A stretch of DNA of 64,000 nt from Alphaproteobacteria bacterium HGW-Alphaproteobacteria-4 (GTDB lineage Bacteria; Pseudomonadota; Alphaproteobacteria; Rhodobacterales; Rhodobacteraceae): positions 1-64,000 of the forward strand of contig PHEE01000022.1 in NCBI GenBank assembly GCA_002842855.1, written 5' to 3'. This document shows positions 48,770 to 58,948 of this stretch, piece by piece. Positions within the stretch are counted from its first letter, which is position 1. Every line of letters begins with the position of its first letter. The notes beneath the pieces are model-generated. The model did no database searches. It saw nothing but the letters and a program-made list of their open reading frames with translations, and had not been told where the DNA came from. Both the position numbers and the translations under genes were made by a program.

Positions 48770-49666
48770 ATGAAGATCGTGTTCATGGGAACGCCCGAGT
48801 TTTCGGTGCCGGTGCTGGAGGCTTTGGCGGCGCGGCACGAGGTGGTGGCGGTTTACTGCCAGCCGCCGCGGCCTGCGGGGCGGGGCAAGGCCTTGCGACC
48901 TTCGCCGGTGCAGGTTCGCGCCGAGGCGCTGGGGCTGCCGGTGCGGCATCCGGCAAGCCTGAAAGGCGCGGCCGAGCAGGCGGAGTTTGCGGCCCTGGGC
49001 GCCGATGTGGCGGTGGTGGTGGCCTATGGGCTGATCTTGCCGCGCCCGGTGCTGGAGGCGCCGAGGTTCGGCTGCCTCAACATCCACGCATCACTGTTGC
49101 CGCGCTGGCGGGGGGCGGCACCGGTGCAGCGCGCGATCTGGGCGGGCGACGCCGAAACCGGCGTGTGCATCATGCAGATGGAGGCGGGGCTTGACACCGG
49201 GCCGGTGCTGCTGCGCGAGGCGTTGGCGATTGGCGCCAACGAGACAAGTGCCGAGTTGCACGATCGGCTTTCGGGCCTTGGCGCGCGGCTGATCGTGGCG
49301 GCGCTGGAGCGGTTGCCTGCGTTGGTGCCGGTGGCGCAGCACGCCGAGGGCGTGACCTATGCCGCCAAGATCGACAAGGCCGAGGCGCGGATCGACTGGG
49401 CGCGGCCCGCCGAAGAGATCGCGCGCCAGATCCGCGCGCTTTCGCCCTTTCCCGGCGCATGGTGTGATGTGGCGGGCGAGCGGGTGAAGATCTTGCGCGC
49501 GCGCCCCGTGGCGGGGGCAGGGGTGCCGGGTGCCGTGCTCGGGGAGTTTACGGTGGCCTGCGGGACGGGAGTGCTGGAAGTGCTTGAGGCGCAGCGCGAG
49601 GGCAAGCGGGCCATGGCCGCGGCCGAGGTGCTCAAGGGGCTGGTGCTGCCTGCAACGCTGGGCTGA
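48770..49666 (+). CDS. fmt: methionyl-tRNA formyltransferase
   Basis: 298 residues; formylates Met-tRNA for initiation. Motifs: [13 protein letters not shown] at the N-terminus, [18 protein letters not shown] with the signature SLLPRWRG, and the C-terminal FPGAWCDV domain. It follows the deformylase cluster, a common partner arrangement, here after a hairpin element. AGGAGG stands about 7 bases before the ATG. Confidence 0.96.
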   Translation: MKIVFMGTPEFSVPVLEALAARHEVVAVYCQPPRPAGRGKALRPSPVQVRAEALGLPVRHPASLKGAAEQAEFAALGADVAVVVAYGLILPRPVLEAPRFGCLNIHASLLPRWRGAAPVQRAIWAGDAETGVCIMQMEAGLDTGPVLLREALAIGANETSAELHDRLSGLGARLIVAALERLPALVPVAQHAEGVTYAAKIDKAEARIDWARPAEEIARQIRALSPFPGAWCDVAGERVKILRARPVAGAGVPGAVLGEFTVACGTGVLEVLEAQREGKRAMAAAEVLKGLVLPATLG

Positions 49667-49730
49667 GCGGGCTTGATAAATCGGCGTCTGCGCCCCCATA
49701 TCTGATCCAGTTCCGAAGCGAGGCCGCGCC

Positions 49731-49970
49731 ATGTCCATCATCGCCCTGATCATCATCGGTGCCGCCGCAGGGCTGATTGCCACCCGCATGATGCGGTTGC
49801 AGACCGATCTGTTTGCCACCATCGGGATCGGCGTTCTGGGGGCGCTGGTGGGTGGCCTTGTGTTGCGCATCCTTTTGACCATCACCGGCTGGATGGCGGG
49901 GTTCGTGGGGGCGGTGTTGGGGGCAATGGCGCTGATCTGGCTTTGGCGGACCTACGGGCCGAGGCGCTGA
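49731..49970 (+). CDS. GlsB/YeaQ/YmgE-family small membrane protein
   Basis: 79 residues, nearly all hydrophobic with Gly-rich helices (IIIGAAAGLIA, GIGVLGALVGGLVLRI). This is the layout of the transglycosylase-associated YeaQ/YmgE family of stress-linked inner-membrane proteins. The tandem 24-base repeat begins just after its stop. Confidence 0.85.
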   Translation: MSIIALIIIGAAAGLIATRMMRLQTDLFATIGIGVLGALVGGLVLRILLTITGWMAGFVGAVLGAMALIWLWRTYGPRR

Positions 49971-49971
49971 G

Positions 49972-50026
49972 GCGCGTCAGCGGGTTATCGCTTGGGCGCG
50001 TCAGCGGGTTATCGCTTGGGCGCGTC
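49972..50026. repeat. 24-base tandem repeat spanning a stop codon
   Basis: A 24-base unit starting GCGCGTCAGCGGGTTATCGC occurs at 49972 and again at 49996, with a partial third copy from 50020. The second unit contains the TAA stop (TTA on this strand) and last codons of the TRIC-type gene; the first repeats that stop region outside the gene. It looks like a recent local duplication. Confidence 0.85.
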
Positions 50027-50647
50027 CGGGCGCGGCGGGCGCGCCTTGTAGTCGGGCAGCGACCAGCCAAAGGCGAGCCCGCCTGCGCGCATCGCAAAGG
50101 TCACAGCCGCGCAGGCCAGCAGGGCGGGTAGCCCTGGCCAGCCAAGGGCGCCCGAAATCAATGCCGCTGCGGCGCCACAAAAGGCGGCGGTCAGGTAGAA
50201 CTCGCCCTTGCGCAGGATCAACGGCACCTCGTTGCACACGACATCACGCATCAGGCCGCCGAAAGCGCCGGTGGCAACCCCCATCACCAGCACCGTCACT
50301 GGGCCGAAACCCATGCCGATCGTTACCCCCACGCCCACCGGCACCGCCACCGCCAGCGCGCAGGCATCGAGCCACAAAAGCGCGCGGTAGCGGCTTTCAA
50401 GCAGGTGCGCGGTGAAGAACACCGCCACCGCCGCCAGCGCCGCAATCACGATGAAGGCGGGGCGTCCGACCCAGAACACCGGGTCGCGGCCCAAAAGCAG
50501 GTCGCGAAGGGTGCCGCCACCAACCGCCGTCAGGCAGGCGATGAAGACAAAGCCCACAAGGTCAAGCTGCGCCCGGCTGGCCACCAGCGCCCCGGTCAGC
50601 GCAAAGACCAGCACCGAGGCGTATTCGAGCGCTTCCAGTGGGGTCAT
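50009..50647 (-). CDS. TRIC/UPF0126-family membrane protein (YicG-like)
   Basis: 212 residues with about seven hydrophobic helices and the family pattern [34 protein letters not shown] and [16 protein letters not shown], where the paired GG.xRD repeats are typical. Bacterial TRIC proteins form trimeric cation channels; the older annotation is UPF0126. Its start overlaps rnhA by 4 bases. The end lies in a tandem repeat. Confidence 0.88.
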   Translation of the reverse strand: MTPLEALEYASVLVFALTGALVASRAQLDLVGFVFIACLTAVGGGTLRDLLLGRDPVFWVGRPAFIVIAALAAVAVFFTAHLLESRYRALLWLDACALAVAVPVGVGVTIGMGFGPVTVLVMGVATGAFGGLMRDVVCNEVPLILRKGEFYLTAAFCGAAAALISGALGWPGLPALLACAAVTFAMRAGGLAFGWSLPDYKARPPRPDAPKR

Positions 50648-51105
50648 TTCGCGCCCCCTTTGTGCGGTGCCATGCCGGTGCGGGCCAATTCATCGGCGCG
50701 CTCGTTTTCGGGGTGGCCGGCGTGGCCCTTGATCCATTTCCAGATCACCTTGTGGCGGGCCTGCGCGGCATCGAGCCGCTGCCACAGGTCGACATTCTTC
50801 ACCGGTTTGCGGTCGGCGGTTTTCCAGCCATTGCGCTTCCAGCCTGCCATCCATGTGGTGATGCCGTTTTTCACATAGGCGCTGTCGGTGGTGATGGTAA
50901 TTTCGCTGGCGCGCGAAAGCGCCTCAAGCGCTGCAATCGCCGCCATCAGTTCCATGCGGTTGTTGGTGGTCAGCGCCTCGCCACCCGAAAGCGCGCGCTC
51001 CTTCACCACCGCACCGCCCTCGTGCGCGCGCATCAGCACGCCCCAGCCCCCCGGCCCGGGGTTGCCGCTACAGGCGCCATCGGTCCATGCGTGAAGATCA
51101 GCCAT
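50644..51105 (-). CDS. rnhA: ribonuclease HI
   Basis: 153 residues; cuts the RNA strand of RNA-DNA hybrids. The catalytic carboxylates are visible as Asp9 in [14 protein letters not shown], Glu52 in NNRMELMAA, Asp74 in TTDSAYV and the Asp in NERADELA. ispH is just upstream on the same strand. Confidence 0.96.
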   Translation of the reverse strand: MADLHAWTDGACSGNPGPGGWGVLMRAHEGGAVVKERALSGGEALTTNNRMELMAAIAALEALSRASEITITTDSAYVKNGITTWMAGWKRNGWKTADRKPVKNVDLWQRLDAAQARHKVIWKWIKGHAGHPENERADELARTGMAPHKGGAK

Positions 51106-51134
51106 GCTTCTTCATCGTCCCAATTTCCCCGGTC

Positions 51135-52079
51135 TTAACTGCGCAAAACCCGCGGCACCTTGAATTCCACATCCTCGCGCGCCGTTTCGACCAGTTCCAA
51201 AGTCACCGTGAAGCGGTCGCGGAAGGCCGCGATGACCTCATCGACCAGCACCTCGGGCGCGCTTGCCCCGGCGGTCACGCCCACCGCACCCGGTGCCCCC
51301 AGAGCGCGCCAGTCGATGTCGGCGGCGCTTTGCACCAGTTGCGCGTAGCCGCAGCCCGCCGCGCGCCCGACCTCGACCAGGCGGCGCGAGTTTGACGAGT
51401 TCGGTGCGCCTATCACCAAGAGCGCCGCGATCTTGGGCGCGATCTCGCGCACCGCCGCCTGGCGGTTGGTGGTGGCGTAGCAGATGTCTTCTTTCGCCGG
51501 GCCGACGATGGCGGGAAACCGCGCCTGAAGTGCTCCGATCACCGCCGCCGTATCATCCACCGAAAGCGTGGTCTGGGTGATATAGGCTAGCCGCGCCGCA
51601 TCGCGCGGGGCAAGGCGCGCCACGTCGGCCACGGTTTCGACCAGCAGCACCTCGCCCTGCGGCAACTGGCCCATGGTGCCCAACACCTCGGGGTGGCCGG
51701 CGTGGCCGATCATCACCATCTGCAAGCCCTCATCGTGGTGGCGCGCCGCCTCGGCATGGACCTTGGAGACCAGCGGGCAGGTGGCATCGACAAAGGTCAT
51801 GCCGCGCGCCGTCGCCGCCGCAGGCACTGATTTTGGCACCCCGTGCGCGGAAAAGATCACCGGACGGTCATCGGGGCATTCGTCGAGTTCCTCGACAAAT
51901 ACCGCCCCCTTGGCGCGCAGCCCTTCGACCACAAATCGGTTGTGCACGATCTCGTGGCGCACATAGACCGGCGCGCCCCATTTTTGCAGCGCCATTTCCA
52001 CAATCTTCACGGCACGGTCCACGCCCGCGCAAAAGCCGCGCGGGGCAGCGAGGTAGAGGGTCAGCGAAGGCTTGGGCAT
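51135..52079 (-). CDS. ispH: 4-hydroxy-3-methylbut-2-enyl diphosphate reductase
   Basis: 314 residues; last step of the non-mevalonate isoprenoid pathway. The three cluster Cys are Cys17 ([11 protein letters not shown]), Cys101 (DATCPLVSK) and Cys200 ([11 protein letters not shown]); the Glu region is [14 protein letters not shown]. It is upstream of rnhA with a 29-base gap. Confidence 0.96.
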   Translation of the reverse strand: MPKPSLTLYLAAPRGFCAGVDRAVKIVEMALQKWGAPVYVRHEIVHNRFVVEGLRAKGAVFVEELDECPDDRPVIFSAHGVPKSVPAAATARGMTFVDATCPLVSKVHAEAARHHDEGLQMVMIGHAGHPEVLGTMGQLPQGEVLLVETVADVARLAPRDAARLAYITQTTLSVDDTAAVIGALQARFPAIVGPAKEDICYATTNRQAAVREIAPKIAALLVIGAPNSSNSRRLVEVGRAAGCGYAQLVQSAADIDWRALGAPGAVGVTAGASAPEVLVDEVIAAFRDRFTVTLELVETAREDVEFKVPRVLRS

Positions 52080-52145
52080 TGGTGGGTCCGGGGTCTCGTG
52101 TTGGTGCCGCCCAGAGGTAAGGCGGCATGCGCGGCAGGTCCAGCC

Positions 52146-52592
52146 CTAACCGGAATAGCCCATCGCCTGCGCGGTCAGCCAGGCGAGTGCCACATAGCGG
52201 CCGGTCTTGGCGAATGCCACCAAGAGGCCAAACAGCCAGAGCGGGGTGCGCAACACGCCCGCAACCAATGTTGCCAGATCGCCCCCCGGCGCCCAGCTGA
52301 GCAACAGCACCCAGACGCCCCATCGCGCGAACCAGCGCTCGGCGCGGGCCATCTGCGTGGCAGAGGCGGGGAACCAGCGCCGATTGCGCCACCGGCTGGC
52401 ACCGCGGCCCAGTGCATAGGTAATGAATGACCCCAGCGTGTTGCCCGCCCCGGCGACCAGCACCAATACCCAGACCTCGGCGGTATGCGAAAGCTGCATG
52501 CCAACGAACACCACCTCGGATTGCAGCGGAACAGGTGACGCCGCAAGCAGCGCCGATACGAACAATCCGACAAGGGCGGCGGCAGGTTCCAT
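52146..52592 (-). CDS. YqaA-family (SNARE-associated/VTT) membrane protein
   Basis: 148 residues from ATG 52592, with four to five hydrophobic helices. The SALLAASPVPLQSEVVFVGM start, AGNTLGSFITYALGR and LLLSWAPGGDLATLVAGVLR mark it as a YqaA-type relative of DedA. DedA relatives move lipids across membranes; YqaA itself is uncharacterised. A TTG 9 bases upstream is a weaker start. Confidence 0.85.
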   Translation of the reverse strand: MEPAAALVGLFVSALLAASPVPLQSEVVFVGMQLSHTAEVWVLVLVAGAGNTLGSFITYALGRGASRWRNRRWFPASATQMARAERWFARWGVWVLLLSWAPGGDLATLVAGVLRTPLWLFGLLVAFAKTGRYVALAWLTAQAMGYSG

Positions 52593-52644
52593 TCTGCCCA
52601 AATGGCAAAATGCAGAAGGGGGCGCAAGCGCCCCCCGTTTCCCG

Positions 52645-53217
52645 TTACACCTCGGATGGTGTATCGTCGTCAGGCCCGGCCCGTGGTTCGCGCGGGGGGC
52701 GGCCGATCACGTCGCGCAGGGCATCCAGCTCGATGAAATTGTCGGCCTGACGGCGCAGCTCGTCGGCGATCATCGGTGGCTGGCTGCGGATGGTCGAGAC
52801 CACCGAAACCCGGCAGCCCTGACGTTGCAGGCTTTCCACCAGCGGGCGAAAATCGCCGTCGCCCGAAAACAGCACGACATGGTCAAGCCGCGGCGCCAGT
52901 TCCATCGCATCGACCGCAAGTTCGATGTCCATGTTGCCCTTGACCTTCCGGCGCCCCATGCTGTCGGTGTATTCCTTGGCGGGTTTGGTCACCATCGCGT
53001 AGCCGTTGTAGTTCAGCCAGTCGACCAGCGGGCGGATCGGCGAGTATTCCTCGTTCTCCAGCAGCGCGGTGTAGTAGAAGGCGCGCAACAGCTTGCCGCG
53101 ACGCTCAAATTCCTGACGCAGCAGTTTGTAGTCGATGTCAAACCCAAGCGCCTTGGCGGCTGCGTAGAGGTTCGAGCCGTCGATGAACAGCGCAAGCCGT
53201 TCGTCCTTGTAAAACAT
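52645..53217 (-). CDS. NYN-domain (LabA/DUF88) putative RNase
   Basis: 190 residues from ATG 53217, preceded by GGGAAG. The NYN/PIN-like acidic residues are at LFIDGSNLY, KGNMDIELAVDAM and LFSGDGDF. Such proteins are predicted metal-dependent RNases. A disordered acidic tail ends the protein. It is divergent from folK. An in-frame upstream extension would cover folK antisense and is rejected. Confidence 0.87.
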   Translation of the reverse strand: MFYKDERLALFIDGSNLYAAAKALGFDIDYKLLRQEFERRGKLLRAFYYTALLENEEYSPIRPLVDWLNYNGYAMVTKPAKEYTDSMGRRKVKGNMDIELAVDAMELAPRLDHVVLFSGDGDFRPLVESLQRQGCRVSVVSTIRSQPPMIADELRRQADNFIELDALRDVIGRPPREPRAGPDDDTPSEV

Positions 53218-53328
53218 TTTCTTCCCTTTTTGAATGCGGCCTGGTTCCAAACTGCGGGCCAATCGGTTTACTGGAAAACGGAACGCGGCAACCCTTGATA
53301 CATTCAGATAACTGAAGAGATGGGTCGA

Positions 53329-53907
53329 ATGGTATCTGTCGAAAAGGACAATAGCGCAATCTTGATCGCGCTTGGCGGCAACCTGCCTTGCGAGGCGGGG
53401 GATGTGGCGGGCACGCTGCGGGCGGCGCTGCAAATGCTGACGGCGCGGGGGATTGGGTTGGCGGCGGTGTCGCGGTTTTTTGCAACGCCCGCGCATCCTG
53501 CGGGGTCTGGCCCAGACTATGTCAACGCCTGTGCGCAGCTGACCTCGGATCTGCCGCCGCTGGCATTGCTGGCCGAACTGCATGCGATCGAGGCGGCGTT
53601 CGGGCGTACGCGCGCCAGCCGCTGGGCGGCGCGGGGGCTTGACCTTGATCTGCTCGCGGTGGGGCAAGCAGCGTTGCCCGACGAAACGACTGCGGCGGAC
53701 TGGCGCGCGCTGCCGGCAAGCGAGCAAAAGCTGCGCACGCCTGACCGCCTGATCTTGCCGCATCCGCGCCTGCACGAGCGTGCCTTCGTGCTGATTCCGC
53801 TGGCCGACATTGCCCCCCGCTGGTGCCACCCCGGCACGCACAAAACAGTGGCCGAGATGCTCGCGGCGCTTCCCGAGGCTGAAAAAGCGGCGATTCATGC
53901 GCTTTAG
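53329..53907 (+). CDS. folK: 2-amino-4-hydroxy-6-hydroxymethyldihydropteridine pyrophosphokinase
   Basis: 192 residues; transfers pyrophosphate to the pterin in folate synthesis. Motifs: LIALGGNLPC, the substrate region RASRWAARGLDLDLL and the end HPRLHERAFVLIPLADIAP. The ATG at 53329 has GAAGAG at good spacing; the one at 53320 abuts it. folP and folB are not adjacent. Confidence 0.9.
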   Translation: MVSVEKDNSAILIALGGNLPCEAGDVAGTLRAALQMLTARGIGLAAVSRFFATPAHPAGSGPDYVNACAQLTSDLPPLALLAELHAIEAAFGRTRASRWAARGLDLDLLAVGQAALPDETTAADWRALPASEQKLRTPDRLILPHPRLHERAFVLIPLADIAPRWCHPGTHKTVAEMLAALPEAEKAAIHAL

Positions 53908-53932
53908 CGCCATCCGCTACGGGAATCGGCGC

Positions 53933-53961
53933 TTGTCATCACACCTGCGACCGCCTAAATA
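53933..53961 (+). promoter_or_regulatory. sigma-70 promoter of rpoZ-rsh
   Basis: TTGTCA (53933-53938) and TAAATA (53956-53961) are spaced by exactly 17 bases, 38 bases upstream of the rpoZ ATG. This is one of the best consensus matches in the window and fits the start of a new transcript. Confidence 0.6.
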
Positions 53962-53998
53962 GACGCTCCACCTCCCCAGTTCGACAATGGAGTTGCCG

Positions 53999-54352
53999 AT
54001 GGCCCGCGTGACGGTTGAAGATTGCGTTGACAAAGTTCCGAACCGGTTCGAACTGGTCATGCTTGCTGCGCACCGCGCCCGCGAAATTCAGGCGGGTTCG
54101 CCGATTACCATTGACCGTGACAACGACAAGAATCCGGTCGTGGCGCTGCGCGAGATCGCCGATGAAACCCAGTCAGCCGAGGCGCTCAACGAGCGGCTTA
54201 TTTCGTCGAACCAGACCCAGATCGAGGTTGACGAACCCGAGGAAGACCGCATGTCGCAGCTGATGACAGGCGAGATTGATCGGCCGCGCGACGATGAGAT
54301 GGACGAGGCGCGGATGCTGCGGGCCCTGATGGAAGCGCAGGGTCGCGACTGA
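53999..54352 (+). CDS. rpoZ: RNA polymerase omega subunit
   Basis: 117 residues beginning [20 protein letters not shown], the standard omega start, with RAREI and [10 protein letters not shown] next and an acidic C-terminal tail. ATG 53999 is preferred over 53987 because GGAG at 53989-53992 gives correct spacing. It precedes rsh by 22 bases, the common rpoZ-spoT/rsh pairing. Confidence 0.95.
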   Translation: MARVTVEDCVDKVPNRFELVMLAAHRAREIQAGSPITIDRDNDKNPVVALREIADETQSAEALNERLISSNQTQIEVDEPEEDRMSQLMTGEIDRPRDDEMDEARMLRALMEAQGRD

Positions 54353-54374
54353 CGCGGGGGAACGGCGGGCAGTC

Positions 54375-56492
54375 ATGATCGACGTCGAAGACCTGATCGC
54401 GCTTGTCCGCAACTACAACCCGCGCACCGATGCCGATCTGATCCGGGCAGCCTACGATTACGGCCGCAAGATGCATGAGGGCCAGTTTCGCCACTCGGGC
54501 GAACCCTATTTCACGCATCCCGTGGCGGTGGCGGCGATTCTGACCGAACAGCGGCTGGATGACGCCACCATCATCACCGCGCTGCTGCACGATACGATCG
54601 AGGATACCCGCTCGACCTATTCCGATGTGGCCAAGCTGTTTGGCGCCGACATTGCCGAATTGGTCGATGGCGTCACCAAGCTTACCAACCTGCAACTGTC
54701 GTCGTCCGAAACCAAGCAGGCAGAGAACTTTCGCAAGCTGTTCATGGCGATGTCGAAAGACCTGCGGGTGATATTGGTCAAGTTGGCCGACCGGCTGCAC
54801 AACATGCGCACCATCCGCAGCATGAGGCCCGAAAAGCAGGCCCAGAAAGCGCGCGAGACGATGGAGATTTTCGCGCCGCTGGCGGGCCGCATGGGCATGC
54901 AGTGGATGCGCGAGGAGTTGGAAGACCTTGCCTTCAAGGTGCTGAACCCCGAAGCGCGCAAGTCGATTATCCGGCGTTTCATCACGCTGCAAAAGGAAAC
55001 CGGCGATGTGATACCGCGGATCACCTCTGATATGCGCGCCGAGCTGGAAAAAGCGCAAATCGAGGCCGACGTATTTGGCCGCGCCAAGCGACCCTATTCG
55101 ATCTGGCGCAAGATGCAGGAAAAGCAGCTTTCGTTCTCGCGGTTGTCCGATATCTACGGTTTTCGCATCATCACCCGGACCGAGGCGGATTGCTACACGG
55201 TGCTTGGGCTGATCCATCGGCGCTGGCGCGCGGTGCCCGAGCGGTTCAAGGATTACATCAGCCAGCCCAAGTCGAACGGCTACCGCTCAATTCATACAAC
55301 CGTTTCTGGGCGCGACGGCAAACGGGTCGAGGTGCAGATTCGTACCCGGCAGATGCACGAGGTTGCCGAGGCCGGGGTGGCTGCGCATTGGTCCTATCGC
55401 GATGGCGTGCTGGCGCAGAACCCGTTTGCGGTGGACCCGGCGAAATGGATTACCACGCTGGCCGAGGGTTTTGACGAAGGCGACCACGACGAGTTCATGG
55501 AGAACGTGAAGCTTGAGATGTACACCGACCAGGTGTTCTGCTTCACGCCAAAGGGCGATGTGGTCAAATTGCCCAAGGGCGCCACGCCGATCGACTACGC
55601 CTATGCCATTCACACCCGGATCGGCAATAGCTGCGTTGGGGCCAAGGTCGATGGCATCCGGGTGCCGCTGTGGTCGCGGCTGAAGAACGGGCAATCGGTT
55701 GAGATCATCATTGCCGAGGGCCAGCGCCCGCAGGCGACATGGCTTGACATTGTGGTGACGGGCCGCGCCAAGGGGGCGATCCGGCGTTCTTTGCGAGAAG
55801 CGGACCGTTCCCGCTTTGTCAAACTCGGCGCAGAACTTGCGCGGGTGGCGTTTGAGCATGTCGGCCGCAAGGTTTCGGACAAGGCGTTGCGCACTGCGGC
55901 GAAGACGCTTGGGCTGCCGGACGCTGATGAATTGCTGGCGCGGCTTGGCAGCGCCGAGTTGACCTCGCGCGAGGTCATCACCGCGATCTACCCCGAACTG
56001 GCCGCCCAACCCGCGGAAGAGGTTGACGCCCGCCGCCCGCTGGTCGGGCTTGGCGCTGACCAGACCTTCCGCCGCGCGGGCTGCTGCCAGCCGCTGCCGG
56101 GCGAGCGCATTGTCGGCATCACCTACCGAGGCGTCGGCGTTGTGATTCACACCATCGATTGCCCGGCACTGGCCGAACTTGAGGATCAGCCCGACCGCTG
56201 GGTTGACCTGCAATGGCAGGAAGGACGGCACGCACCGGTCTATTCGGCGCGTCTGGCGCTGACCATCGCCAACGGCGCGGGGGTGCTTGGCCATATCTGC
56301 AGCTTGATCGGCAGCCAGAAGGCGAATATCGCGGACCTGCACTTTGTTGACCGCAAACCCGATTTCTTTTCGCTCATCATAGAAGTCGAGTTGCGCGATG
56401 TCGAACATCTGCACGCGCTTCTGACCGCGCTCGAGGCCGAAAGCGACGTTGCGCAGATTGAACGGCACCGCGACATGGCGTGCAAGCCCTGA
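54375..56492 (+). CDS. rsh: bifunctional (p)ppGpp synthetase/hydrolase (Rsh)
   Basis: 705 residues. Hydrolase HD domain with THPV (His48) and HDTIED (72-77); synthetase domain with RAKRPYSIWRKMQ and NGYRSIHTTV; TGS domain (TPKGDVVKLPKGATPIDYA) near residue 395; C-terminal conserved-Cys and ACT regions (RAGCCQPLPGERIVG; IADLHFVDRKPDFFSL). It makes and removes the stringent-response alarmone. The only RelA/SpoT-type gene in the window. Confidence 0.95.
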   Translation: MIDVEDLIALVRNYNPRTDADLIRAAYDYGRKMHEGQFRHSGEPYFTHPVAVAAILTEQRLDDATIITALLHDTIEDTRSTYSDVAKLFGADIAELVDGVTKLTNLQLSSSETKQAENFRKLFMAMSKDLRVILVKLADRLHNMRTIRSMRPEKQAQKARETMEIFAPLAGRMGMQWMREELEDLAFKVLNPEARKSIIRRFITLQKETGDVIPRITSDMRAELEKAQIEADVFGRAKRPYSIWRKMQEKQLSFSRLSDIYGFRIITRTEADCYTVLGLIHRRWRAVPERFKDYISQPKSNGYRSIHTTVSGRDGKRVEVQIRTRQMHEVAEAGVAAHWSYRDGVLAQNPFAVDPAKWITTLAEGFDEGDHDEFMENVKLEMYTDQVFCFTPKGDVVKLPKGATPIDYAYAIHTRIGNSCVGAKVDGIRVPLWSRLKNGQSVEIIIAEGQRPQATWLDIVVTGRAKGAIRRSLREADRSRFVKLGAELARVAFEHVGRKVSDKALRTAAKTLGLPDADELLARLGSAELTSREVITAIYPELAAQPAEEVDARRPLVGLGADQTFRRAGCCQPLPGERIVGITYRGVGVVIHTIDCPALAELEDQPDRWVDLQWQEGRHAPVYSARLALTIANGAGVLGHICSLIGSQKANIADLHFVDRKPDFFSLIIEVELRDVEHLHALLTALEAESDVAQIERHRDMACKP

Positions 56493-56514
56493 CGGGCGGG
56501 AGGGATACGGCACC

Positions 56515-57171
56515 GTGGTTTTCAAGAGGCGTGACCGCAAAAGCGTCTGGCAGACCGCTCTGGGCTGGCTCTGGCCGCGCACCGGTTGGAAACGCGCCTT
56601 TTTCTATCTGCGCCACCGTGTCAGTCGGCTGCCCGATCCGCCGCATCGGATTGCACGCGGCGTGGCGGCGGGTGTATTTGTCTGCTTTACGCCATTTTTC
56701 GGGTTGCATTTCGCCGCCGCCGCGCTGCTGACCTACATCATGCGCGGCAACCTCATTGCGGCGCTGCTTGCCACATTCTTCGGCAACCCGGTGACCTTTC
56801 CGATCATTGCGGTGACCTCGAGCCAGCTTGGCCACTGGATGCTCGGCCGCCATTTCGGGGATCGGCAGGCGATGTCGATCATCAGCAACTTCATGGCCGC
56901 TGGGCACGATCTGAAGCACAATTTCATTGCGATCTTTACCGACGCGCACACCCAATGGGGGGCGCTTGCGCGGTTCTTTCAGGATGTGTTCCTGCCCTAT
57001 TTGGTCGGAGGCATCATTCCCGGCGTCATTGCGGGCCTGTTGGCCTATTATCTGACGCTGCCGCTGATTTCGGCGTATCAGCACCGCCGCCGCCTGCGTA
57101 TCAAGGACCGGCTCGACGCGCTGAAAGCCAAACTTGCCGCCAAGCGCGATGAGCGGCACGATCAGCAATAG
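56515..57171 (+). CDS. DUF2062 membrane protein
   Basis: 218 residues from GTG 56515, preceded by GGGAGGG. It has the DUF2062 pattern: PHRIARGVAAGVFVCFTPFFGLHF and NLIAALLATFFGNPVTFPI in parts, then two further hydrophobic helices and a basic C-terminus. Function is unknown. It follows rsh by 22 bases and is probably in the same transcript. Confidence 0.88.
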   Translation: MVFKRRDRKSVWQTALGWLWPRTGWKRAFFYLRHRVSRLPDPPHRIARGVAAGVFVCFTPFFGLHFAAAALLTYIMRGNLIAALLATFFGNPVTFPIIAVTSSQLGHWMLGRHFGDRQAMSIISNFMAAGHDLKHNFIAIFTDAHTQWGALARFFQDVFLPYLVGGIIPGVIAGLLAYYLTLPLISAYQHRRRLRIKDRLDALKAKLAAKRDERHDQQ

Positions 57172-57232
57172 GAACCCGTTTCCCTTGCCGTGACAGCGCG
57201 CTAATCTGGCAGCGCCTTTGGGAGCCTGAAGC

Positions 57233-57982
57233 ATGACCGCCACCCACCGCCTGCGCCTTGGTGTCAACATCGACCACGTCGCCACCTTGCGCAACGCGCG
57301 TGGTAGCGCCTACCCCGACCCGCTGCGTGCCGCACTCTTGGCCGAAGCGGCGGGTGCCGACGGCATTACCGCGCATTTACGCGAAGACCGCCGCCATATT
57401 CGCGATGCTGATGTTGCCGCGTTGATGGCGGGGCTGTCGCGGCCGCTGAACTTTGAAATGGCGGCGACCCCCGAGATGCAGGACATCGCCTTGGCGCACC
57501 GCCCGCACGCGGTCTGCCTTGTGCCCGAGCGGCGCGAAGAGCGCACCACCGAAGGCGGCCTCGATGTGGCGGGCGACGAGGTGCGGCTGACCGCCTTCAT
57601 CGCGCCTTTGAGAGCGGCGGGCATAAGAGTTTCGCTGTTCATCGGTCATGCGCCAGCGCAAATCGCCGCCGCCGCGCGATCGGGTGCAGCCGTGGTGGAA
57701 CTGCACACGGGCGCCTATTGCGACCTGCACGCCGAAGGCCGGTTCGTCGAGCGCGATGCCGAACTTGTGGCGTTGCGACAGGGGGCCGAATTGGCATTCG
57801 GGCAAGGGCTTGAGGTGCACGCGGGTCACGGGCTGAACTTTGAAACCGTTGGCCCGGTCGCCGCAATCCCGCAGCTGCGCGAATTGAACATCGGTCATTT
57901 CCTGATCGGCGAGGCGGTGTTCATCGGGCTTGGTCCGGCGATTGCCGAAATGCGCCGCCGAATGGACGAGGCCCGCGCATGA
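57233..57982 (+). CDS. pdxJ: pyridoxine 5'-phosphate synthase
   Basis: 249 residues; ring closure step of DXP-dependent vitamin B6 synthesis. Motifs: [53 protein letters not shown] and [11 protein letters not shown]. The ATG follows GGGAGCC. It overlaps the next gene by 4 bases. Confidence 0.96.
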   Translation: MTATHRLRLGVNIDHVATLRNARGSAYPDPLRAALLAEAAGADGITAHLREDRRHIRDADVAALMAGLSRPLNFEMAATPEMQDIALAHRPHAVCLVPERREERTTEGGLDVAGDEVRLTAFIAPLRAAGIRVSLFIGHAPAQIAAAARSGAAVVELHTGAYCDLHAEGRFVERDAELVALRQGAELAFGQGLEVHAGHGLNFETVGPVAAIPQLRELNIGHFLIGEAVFIGLGPAIAEMRRRMDEARA

Positions 57983-58443
57983 GGCTTCGTCTTGCCGCTG
58001 CCGCACTTGCCCTCACCGCCGCTCAGGCGGCCGCGCAATCGGTCGCGGACTGCGACTGGCTCGCATCGGCATGGAATCTGGTCGAACCCTGGGAAACTCA
58101 CAGCCGGACCTTTGCCAATGGCGCGGTGCGGCTGGCGCTGCTTGACGCGATTGAGCCGGGCGCGGTGCCGTTTCATCTGCTGCTGCTTTCGTCACCCTAC
58201 GACGAGACGGGCGGGCGGATGTGCAAGGTGATTTCGGAACAACCGGGGATCGGCTTTGCCAACATTTTCTGGGATGATCTTGCCGCGGGCTACGACCCTG
58301 CGGTGGGGCTGAGAATCCACGTCCCGGTCGAGATCTGGATCGGCACCAACAATTCGGTGGTGCGTGGGCTGCGGTTGACGCTGAATCAGGCCACCGGCGC
58401 GGTTGGCGCCGAGATACTCAGCGGCAATGAGGGGCTGAAATGA
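57979..58443 (+). CDS. periplasmic protein of unknown function
   Basis: 154 residues with a signal peptide (1-19, ending AQAAAQS). The mature part has two Cys (DCDW, MCKV) that could form a disulfide, and a strand-rich body ([21 protein letters not shown] in parts). It starts inside pdxJ by 4 bases and precedes acpS. I do not recognise a family. Confidence 0.75.
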   Translation: MRLRLAAAALALTAAQAAAQSVADCDWLASAWNLVEPWETHSRTFANGAVRLALLDAIEPGAVPFHLLLLSSPYDETGGRMCKVISEQPGIGFANIFWDDLAAGYDPAVGLRIHVPVEIWIGTNNSVVRGLRLTLNQATGAVGAEILSGNEGLK

Positions 58444-58489
58444 CGCGGTGGGGCGGCGCAGCTGTGCCCGGCCAGCACATGGGCCGCGC

Positions 58490-58891
58490 ATGATCCTCGG
58501 CATCGGCACCGATCTGTGCAACATCGACCGCATCGCGGGGGTGCTGGCGCGCCACGGTGATCGCTTTCGAAACCGGGTCTTTACCCCGGTTGAGCAGGCC
58601 CGCGCCGAGCGCCGCGTCGATGTGGCGGGCACCTATGCCAAGCGCTGGGCGGCGAAAGAGGCCTGTTCCAAGGCGCTTGGCACCGGGCTGCGCATGGGCA
58701 TTTCGTGGCGCGACATGGCGGTAAGCAACCTGCGCACTGGGCAGCCGGTAATGCACCTGACTGGCTGGGCCGCCGAGCGGCTGGCCACGATGACCCCGCC
58801 CGGCCACGCGGCAATCGTGCATGTGACACTGACCGACGACCACCCCTGGGCTCAAGCTTTCGTGGTGATCGAGGCGCGCGCGCTTGCTTGA
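58490..58891 (+). CDS. acpS: holo-[acyl-carrier-protein] synthase
   Basis: 133 residues; moves phosphopantetheine from CoA to apo-ACP. Metal/CoA ligands Asp8 ([12 protein letters not shown]) and Glu57 ([14 protein letters not shown]) are in place. ATG 58490 is the start consistent with the family N-terminus MILGIGTD; an in-frame GTG upstream is unlikely. Confidence 0.95.
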   Translation: MILGIGTDLCNIDRIAGVLARHGDRFRNRVFTPVEQARAERRVDVAGTYAKRWAAKEACSKALGTGLRMGISWRDMAVSNLRTGQPVMHLTGWAAERLATMTPPGHAAIVHVTLTDDHPWAQAFVVIEARALA

Positions 58892-58948
58892 CTTGCCGCG
58901 ACGCCCGGCGCAAAGGGGTGCGGGATTATCGAGCAGGAGCGGGCGCAA

